Assembly: GCA_003427395.1 (NCBI GenBank)
Contig: BFEA01000662.1
Location: 648,800 to 683,941 of the forward strand
Origin: Chara braunii
Taxonomy: Eukaryota; Streptophyta; Charophyceae; Charales; Characeae
Reading direction: 5' to 3'
DNA length: 35,142 nt
In this document: positions 30,018 through 35,142 of the stretch, piece by piece
Layout: every line of letters starts with the position of its first letter
Numbering within the stretch: the first letter of the stretch is position 1
Notes under the pieces: generated by a model
What the model saw: the letters and a program-made list of their open reading frames with translations, nothing else
Databases searched by the model: none
Told to the model about the DNA's origin: nothing
Program-made: the position numbers and the translations under genes

Positions 30018-30967
30018 TTACCTTTTATTTTGCTTTGGTTTTTCGGGTTTCGCGCTTATCTTTTCTAGAGTTCCTTTATGAGTCGATTTAGAAGAATGAG
30101 AAGAGTGAGGAGTAGATGGTTGACTTGATCCATTTCCATTGGATCCATTTCCATTAGTCGTTGTCTTTATCACGGGACCAGCAGACTTTATTGCATCCAC
30201 CATCAACTTCTTTACTTCTTTCTTCTCCTTCTTCTCTTCTTGTTCTTCTTCTCCCTGAATCTGATTCTTACCTTTTACAATATTAGCAATTGTTCTCAAT
30301 CCAACAGTGATTTCATCCAACTGATTTTGCTATCTATCAATCTTTTCCTCAAGGAAGGTAAGATATGTCACAACGTGAGCCAACGTTTGTGACATGTCAG
30401 TCTGTTCACTTATTTCTGTTCCTATCACTCGTCTGATCTCTCTAACCTTTTGACCTCTTCGCTGTTCCTGTTCTCTTCTTCGGGCTAATTCCTCTTTCTT
30501 TCTTTCTTCGGCAGCCAGAGTATCTCTGAGCTGCTGGATGTTAGCATCAATCGTTTCCTTACTTCCGGTTTCGCCTCCCCTTTACGAGTAGCTTCCATAA
30601 TCTCTTCCAGTTGCTTCAAAGCAAACTGGTCTACAGCCTGTTGCCCCTGTGCAATCAATTTGGAGGCATCTGTACCAGCTGCCACAACCTCCACAGCCGT
30701 GATAGACTTCTTCAGGGGGTCTTCAACCCCCTGAAGATCGAAATTATCACGGATGTGTTGCTCGGCTTCTGGTCCAGACAGTTGTACCTCCATCAGAAAC
30801 TGACTCCACAAGGCTAACAGTTCCTCTCTCTTTCTGTCAGCCTGTCCCCTTGTCCTAAGTTCAGACGGTCCTTCCCCAACGGAAAACGCAATTGGAATAG
30901 GGAACAAGAAAGTGGTCACAAATCTCGTCAAGATAGACTGTTGCAGACATTTCCAGAAGTAAAACAT
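30018..30967 (-). pseudogene. Gypsy Gag N-terminal region, coiled coil, frameshifted
   Basis: Frame 30967-30485 reads an Ala/Glu/Lys-rich helix (ELLALWSQFLMEVQLS, DQFALKQLEEIMEATRKGE). Between 30320 and 30550 another frame gives EERKKEELARRREQEQRR, a likely coiled coil. Then 30320-30018 gives EEEQEEKKEKKEVKKLMVDA and a Ser/Asn/Gly linker before the Gag domain. Frameshifts near 30545 and 30016 and a stop near 30330 break it. I assign it to Gag by position and direction; no specific family is recognised. Confidence 0.65.
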
Positions 30968-31869
30968 CTTGAAGGAACAGAAACACGAAAATTCGTTGGC
31001 CAGATTGTTCTACCGCAAAATATACAATTCACGGTTTCCTGAATCAGCACACTGTTCTTCCTTACTTAAACCAGCACGCTGTTCTACCGCAAGAGACAAT
31101 AATTTCACGGTCACCTGTCCCAACACTCAGTCTAAGTCAAAAGAATAATAATAATAAGAAACATAAGTTTTCTAATTCTATTTGCTGTTCTGTTTTTTAT
31201 GTGATGACATCCTAACTCAGGTACCGCAACTCCAGGCCAGCATGATCATCAACAAACACAAGTGAGTACACAGACCCACAACACAGCCAGACAACAGGTA
31301 AGTCCGCCAACAAAATCAATCAATAGTTAGTGTTTTCCCCTTCTTGCTGTTTCGTCCTTCTTTGTCCTGTGTGACCAGCACCCAATCTCACGTTCGGCAC
31401 CACAGCCACGTCAGTCTTCTTGCCGTGCCGCTTCAGTCATCAGAATGCTGTCCTCACTAGGCACGGTCGTGCCTGCCACGTGTCACCCCTGACCTGCCAA
31501 CTCAGCAACTCGATGAGTATGCCAGGTCAACAAGTCTAATCAATATCATCAATGGGGTGCACGTCAGCAATGTATGCTGAAGTCGAAGTACCAGCTTGCC
31601 ACAAAGTCGAAGTTCCAACCTGCCACGTGTATCCCCTGGAGTGCCAACTCAGCAGCACTTCTGTCTGCCAGGTCAGGACCAAGGTCCAGTCAGCATCATC
31701 GAAGGAGTACACGTCAGGAGCAGTACCAACGTGCCACGTAAGCCAGGTAGCGGAATATGACACTGCCACGTCAACCTGCTATCTCACCGAATGGTGAGTC
31801 AGCAATGCCACATCATCAATCTGCTATCATCCACCGGCCACGTCAGCGTTACAATGCCACATTAATGCC
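30968..31869 (-). other. Gypsy 5' leader, non-coding part
   Basis: Lies between the Gag start and the 52-bp minisatellite. It contains an (AAT)n-like tract near 31144-31158 and scattered GCCACGTCAG and GCCACGTG words. A short minus-strand frame with Trp-rich repeats (31536-31769) reflects the CCACGT repeats and is not called. Confidence 0.5.
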
Positions 31870-31873
31870 GCGT

Positions 31874-32029
31874 CAGCATCGGACATGTGTACCAAGGCCA
31901 CGTCAATGCCACGTCAATGCCATGTCAGCATCGGACATCTGTACCAAGGTCACGTCAATGCCACGTCGATGCCACGTCAGCATCGGACATGTGTACCAAG
32001 GCCACGTCAATGCCACGTCAATAATCTGA
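31874..32029. repeat. 52-bp minisatellite rich in CCACGTCA, in the Gypsy leader
   Basis: Three units at 31874-31925, 31926-31977 and 31978-32029, starting CAGCATCGGACATGTGTACC. Units 1 and 2 each hold three ACGTC-type words; unit 3 loses the last. CCACGTCA is the reverse complement of TGACGTGG, an ACGT-core motif bound by plant bZIP factors. Whether it acts as an enhancer here is inference. Confidence 0.75.
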
Positions 32030-32114
32030 CGTGCGCTGTCTTCTCCANGTCAGCCTCTTCAATGTAGATGCCACCACTTGTTGTTGTCGTCCCTGTCACA
32101 AGATCGGAAGATCT

Positions 32115-32126
32115 GCTCCGATACCA
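32115..32126 (-). other. Gypsy primer-binding site, initiator tRNA-Met type
   Basis: On the minus strand the 5' LTR ends ...TTGCA, followed by ATT and TGGTATCGGAGC. Plant elements commonly have TGGTATCAGAGC, complementary to the 3' end of initiator tRNA-Met, so there is one mismatch. It sits 3 nt inside the LTR, the usual place. Confidence 0.85.
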
Positions 32127-32129
32127 AAT

Positions 32130-33134
32130 TGCAATGAGCCCAGACGTGATGATACTCGTCAACATTACCAGTCCATATGATTATCGATCTGCTGATGAAT
32201 GACAAAATCTCAAATATGTGTGATGATAGAATGAGGTGCGAATCATACACAGACGAAGGAGGAGAGAGGGAGAATAGACAAAGGAGAGAGAAGAAGACAA
32301 CAGCCCACTTCTACTTCGGGTTCCTCCTCCTCCTCGCCACCTCATCAATCAATAGACTGAATACGATATCTGAAGTTCTTCCTCAAGGTGCCACGTGGCA
32401 CATCAATCTGTCTACATCAGCAAATGGAGAGTATCGTCATCAACCAGGTACGTATCCTTGATAACCACAGTCTTGATCCCCTTCCGAAGTGACGAAGAAT
32501 CAGAGCAGCCTCATCAACCTCGCAGCCCGCCACGTCATCAATCATATACAGGTGGCAGCGGCCACGTCAGCATCGGCGCGTGGCAGCTGCCACGTCAGCA
32601 TGCCCAGAAGACCATCACCAGCCAGCACCATGCCAGCTAGCAGCGCCTTGCCGTCCTCCTCTGCCAGCATAGGGCCGGCGTCAAACCAATGCCGCAATGT
32701 CGCAGCATAGCAACAGCGTCAAAGTCTACGCGTGAAGTCAGCATTCACGCAAGACTGAATGTCCTCCAGCCAGGAAGTCAACTCTTAAATAGCGTGGATG
32801 CGGGGTCTGGACCCCGGGTGCTGAAGTCCTGCACCGTCCAGATCTTGATGTGAAGGAGGGCCCAGATTGGCCAGAAACTGTATTCCTCCCGCCCTGAATG
32901 CTGTCTGGGTACCTGCACACAACAAGTGAATGTATCCGACCATAGGCCTGGGCGCGGTACCTTTGACTCTACAGTTGACTTTGACTGTTGAATTTCCTTT
33001 GTGCTGCGTTCGGTCACACAGCCTCCTCGACAGACTCAGGCTGGGCATGTCTCAGTCACATAGCACAGCACAGTCTGTGCTTTACCGGGGGCAACGTTCT
33101 GAGCCCCGGTCTGCTGCTGAACAGGGTTACTGCA
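32130..33134 (-). repeat. 5' LTR of the Gypsy element
   Basis: 1005 bp; contains a 16-bp perfect palindrome CGTGGCAGCTGCCACG (about 32578-32593), at the place where the other LTR has an inverted duplication. The promoter would be here; TTAAATAG near 32785 on the plus strand reads CTATTTAA on the sense strand and could act as a TATA box. Confidence 0.9.
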
Positions 33135-34110
33135 TGATAGCCTGCTTGATACCTCCGCTCGGTATAAGTAGGGTCTTTGGCCAACATGGGTGTGAGTGTG
33201 AGTGTTGAGTGGTGTGTGGGAGAGTGTTGGCCGTAGACACTGCTGCTACTCGATGGGAGGTGGGGGACGATTGAAAAGGGAGGCGCAGATACTGGCAAAA
33301 TGCTCTTGACTTTGTGTCATCTGGAACCCCACTGGAGGCCCCAACCCTGCACCCTTAACCACAAGGGCAAGGGGCAACATGCATTATCCCCTTCACCGTG
33401 ATTGGTAGCTATGCTTGCAGGGGTCCCCTCTCTATATAGCCTTTGGCTTAGTTAGGTAGTGAAAAAAAAAAAAAAAAAAAAAAAGTCAAGACCAGAGCAT
33501 CTCAGAATGACATAATTATTGTCAACGGCACCATTGTGAGTGCAGCAGACAAGGAGTTTGTTTTTTGTTTTTTTTCTCAGCCTCCTTTTGAAGAAGTTAT
33601 TTTAAGTTTTCTTCTACCGTGACCATCAATCAATACAATCCTGCCTCACCTCGCCTCAGTGGACTGGACTATGCCTAAGCCCTGCCCTTCTTCCCTAACC
33701 CCTGCGCTTCTTCCCGAATCAATTATCACTGTACTTGGGCCAACATTCAGTCTAGGTACAGCGACCTTCTATTCAGTTCGGGGGAAGGTGGTTGCAGGAT
33801 CACTCACGAAGGCTGAGCGAGTGCCAAGTTTCTCTTTTTTCCCCCTTTTTTAAAATGCCGGTACACCATACCAGCCTTGTTGAAAGGCACTCGTCACCTG
33901 GTCCAAAAAGTTCGGGACTGGCATGCCGTCGATAAAAAAACATCAGCGGCCAGAGTCGCGTTTCGGCCTCCTCCGAAAGGGGGCCCAAAACCAATGTACG
34001 CCGTGTACTGGTGGATTAATAGGGCCTATTATTCATAATGCGACTCACGGTCGAGTGGTTGTACAGACATGCAACTGCTGATGAACACGTCAGTTGTTCA
34101 AACTTCAAAT
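33135..34110. other. Non-coding flank with an internal poly-A run
   Basis: It would have been continuous with 24657 before the Gypsy insertion. A 23-base A run lies at 33462-33484, about 30 bp after CTATATAGCC, and could be the tail of a retroposed sequence. A (GT/GAGT)n-rich stretch lies at 33187-33225. No gene is recognised. Confidence 0.4.
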
Positions 34111-34114
34111 TAAC

Positions 34115-34115
<1 letters not shown>

Positions 34116-34166
<51 letters not shown>
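34116..34166. repeat. Poly-C tract of 51 bases
   Basis: An uninterrupted C run on the plus strand, followed by T and further pyrimidines. On the minus strand it is a 51-base G run that could form G-quadruplexes. The true length is uncertain because sequencing often misreads such runs. Confidence 0.85.
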
Positions 34167-34169
<3 letters not shown>

Positions 34170-34447
34170 CTTTCCTTTTAAAGGAAAACAGGGTCAAGTT
34201 CAGCTGCAACTTACAAATGCTCCCTTTTAATGAAAAAAAATGAAAAAAGGGTCGAGTTCGGCAGTGACCAGTTCACCAGCATTAATGAAGGTACTCTCTC
34301 TTTTGGGAGGGTGGGAGGGAGATGATGAGCGTGCCCTCGCCTTCTCTGGCACTTCTCCTCTGCGTCAGAAACAAGGGAAGTGCCGAACAGCATAATCGGC
34401 ACAGTAGAATGTGTAACCGTATCAGACTCCTTCCTTTTTTTACCAGT

Positions 34448-34610
34448 GGCCAAGTTCCACTAGCAGCGCTGAGTTTCCTCAACGCCCAAATCTGCATGTG
34501 TTTGTGGAGATATGCAGCTGACGAAACTCGACACAGTTTTCTGCACCTCTCCACAAACACGTCCACAATCGGGCGTGGAGGAGACTCAACGCTGCTACAG
34601 GGACTTGGCC
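34448..34610. repeat. 163-bp foldback with 70-bp arms
   Basis: Left arm 34448-34517, right arm 34541-34610, 23-nt loop. The inner 20 bp pair with two mismatches (GTGTTTGTGGAGATATGCAG against the reverse complement of 34541-34560), and the outer parts match at roughly 80% (for example GGCCAAGTT with the GACTTGGCC end). Equal arm lengths and a small loop give a precursor-like shape. It could be a miRNA-type locus, a MITE or a simple foldback. Confidence 0.75.
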
Positions 34611-34767
34611 CCAGGGACCATGTCTGTTTCACACAGCTAAATATTTTCCTTTGGTTTCTTGATTTATTTCTCAGAGATAGATTGTCAGGGGCTCAGGTGA
34701 GTCAGGATAGAAAAGAAAAAAAACAAGGTGGCAGAGTGAGAGCATAAAGAGCTGGGCAATCTACCAA

Positions 34768-34867
34768 TGGGCCTAGCTCAGTTGCTACACCCATGGACTT
34801 TTGAAATTCAGACCAGAGTTCAAATCCAGATACCACCAGATGACCAGAAAAAAAAAAAAAAAAAAAA
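34768..34867 (+). mobile_element. tRNA-derived SINE head with poly-A tail
   Basis: GGGCCTAGCTCAGTTGCTAC carries the A box TAGCTCAGTTG, and GAGTTCAAATCC at 34816-34827 fits the B box GGTTCGAATCC with two differences. A 20-base A run follows (34848-34867). The spacing of A and B boxes suits a tRNA-derived pol III promoter. It does not fold as a normal tRNA. Such SINEs depend on another element's RT. Confidence 0.65.
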
Positions 34868-34908
34868 GTATATATATCGTCAAATAGAACTGCCCGGTAT
34901 ATATATAC

Positions 34909-35142
34909 AGGGTTGCCGGCGTTCGGGACGGGCCGAACGCCCGAACGTACGGGACCCCTTCGGAAGGCGTTCGGCCGTTCGGGCCGAACGCGGGCCAAAA
35001 AAAAAAAAAAAAAATCAAAAAACAAGTTTTCAAAAAATTCCGAAAAACAACTATGTTATGAAGAAAAATAAACTAAACAACATTTGCCTGGGAACTACAT
35101 CCAAATTCTTTACCAAATTTGAATTAAAAATCAAATACAGAA
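34909..35142 (+). repeat. Short repeat with CAGGGTTG end and common core, cut by the window end
   Basis: Begins CAGGGTTGCCGGCGTTCGG, like the right end of the 21398-22130 element, then CCGAAC/GTTCGG-rich sequence to 34996, an 18-base A run, and the common core from about 35037 (ACTATGTTATGAAG, TAAACAACATTTGCCTG, ACATCCAAATTC). The other end lies outside the window. Confidence 0.65.

Larger units (their letters stand above)
24658..33134 (-). mobile_element. Full-length, inactive chromodomain Ty3/Gypsy retrotransposon
   Basis: LTRs at 32130-33134 (5', 1005 bp) and 24658-25620 (3', 963 bp), both starting TGCAATGAGCC and ending GGTTACTGCA. They are flanked by TGAT on both sides (24654-24657, 33135-33138). 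Primer site at 32115-32126. Gene order on the minus strand: Gag, protease, RT, RNase H, integrase, chromodomain, which is the Ty3/Gypsy chromovirus order. The LTRs are very similar apart from one rearranged region near 25117-25215, so insertion is fairly recent, yet the coding region has several stops and frameshifts and the integrase lacks its catalytic Glu. Confidence 0.92.

Noticed and set aside
34514-34530. Hammerhead-like CTGACGAAAC in the loop of the 34448-34610 foldback
   Set aside because: The CTGA and CGAAAC parts are adjacent with no stem II, and no cleavage-site arrangement fits. Likely chance.
34768-34847. Functional tRNA gene
   Set aside because: A and B boxes are present, but the arms do not form a complete cloverleaf and a poly-A run follows, which fits a SINE.

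Overview
This is a stretch of nuclear DNA from a plant-lineage organism, most likely a streptophyte alga. It consists almost entirely of nested mobile elements and broken plastid DNA; I see no intact host gene. The plastid-derived pieces (odpB, psbB, accD, trnD-GUC, atpB) are green-lineage in sequence. A plastid odpB is known from some algae but not from land plants. The Zn-knuckle/coiled-coil proteins and the GIY-YIG/reverse transcriptase resemble repetitive proteins I associate, from memory only, with Chara braunii. Treat the genus as a guess.

Layout. (1) 1-332 and 12537-13201 are two halves of one odpB pseudogene on the minus strand. They are split by a 12.2-kb minus-strand Penelope-like element (333-12536) with 246-bp direct terminal repeats. 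The element carries ORF1 (CCHC zinc knuckle, coiled coil, basic tail) and ORF2 with the GIY-YIG nuclease upstream of the reverse transcriptase, which is the 'permuted' order. (2) ORF1 is itself split by a 7.1-kb non-coding insert (4617-11729) with TGTCGG...CCGACA ends and a 4-bp target duplication. This insert holds the most unusual signal in the window: ten stem-loops (8501-9326) that share a TAAGAT hexaloop while their stems differ in sequence but stay complementary, followed by a cluster of short perfect hairpins (9874-10205). (3) 13202-15510 is an AT-rich plastid-derived mosaic (psbB 3' end, accD 5' end, trnD, atpB fragment) interrupted by short non-autonomous elements. (4) 15510-24650 is old repeat-derived DNA: a decayed plus-strand Ty3/Gypsy copy (17760-20118), tandem repeats, and a hAT-like element (21398-22130). 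(5) 24658-33134 is a full-length but disabled minus-strand chromodomain-type Ty3/Gypsy element with about 1-kb LTRs, an initiator-Met-type primer site and a TGAT duplication. (6) 33135-35142 is non-coding, with a poly-C tract, a 70-bp-arm hairpin, a tRNA-derived SINE head and another short repeat.

Order of events read from the nesting: plastid DNA entered the nucleus and was rearranged; the Penelope-like element inserted into odpB; the 7.1-kb element then inserted into its ORF1. Stop codons and frameshifts occur in every recognised protein, so these copies would need functional relatives elsewhere to move. A family of short repeats with a common ~100-bp core recurs five times (around 14390, 15320, 21290, 21910 and 35040) joined to different heads, suggesting it is common in this genome.
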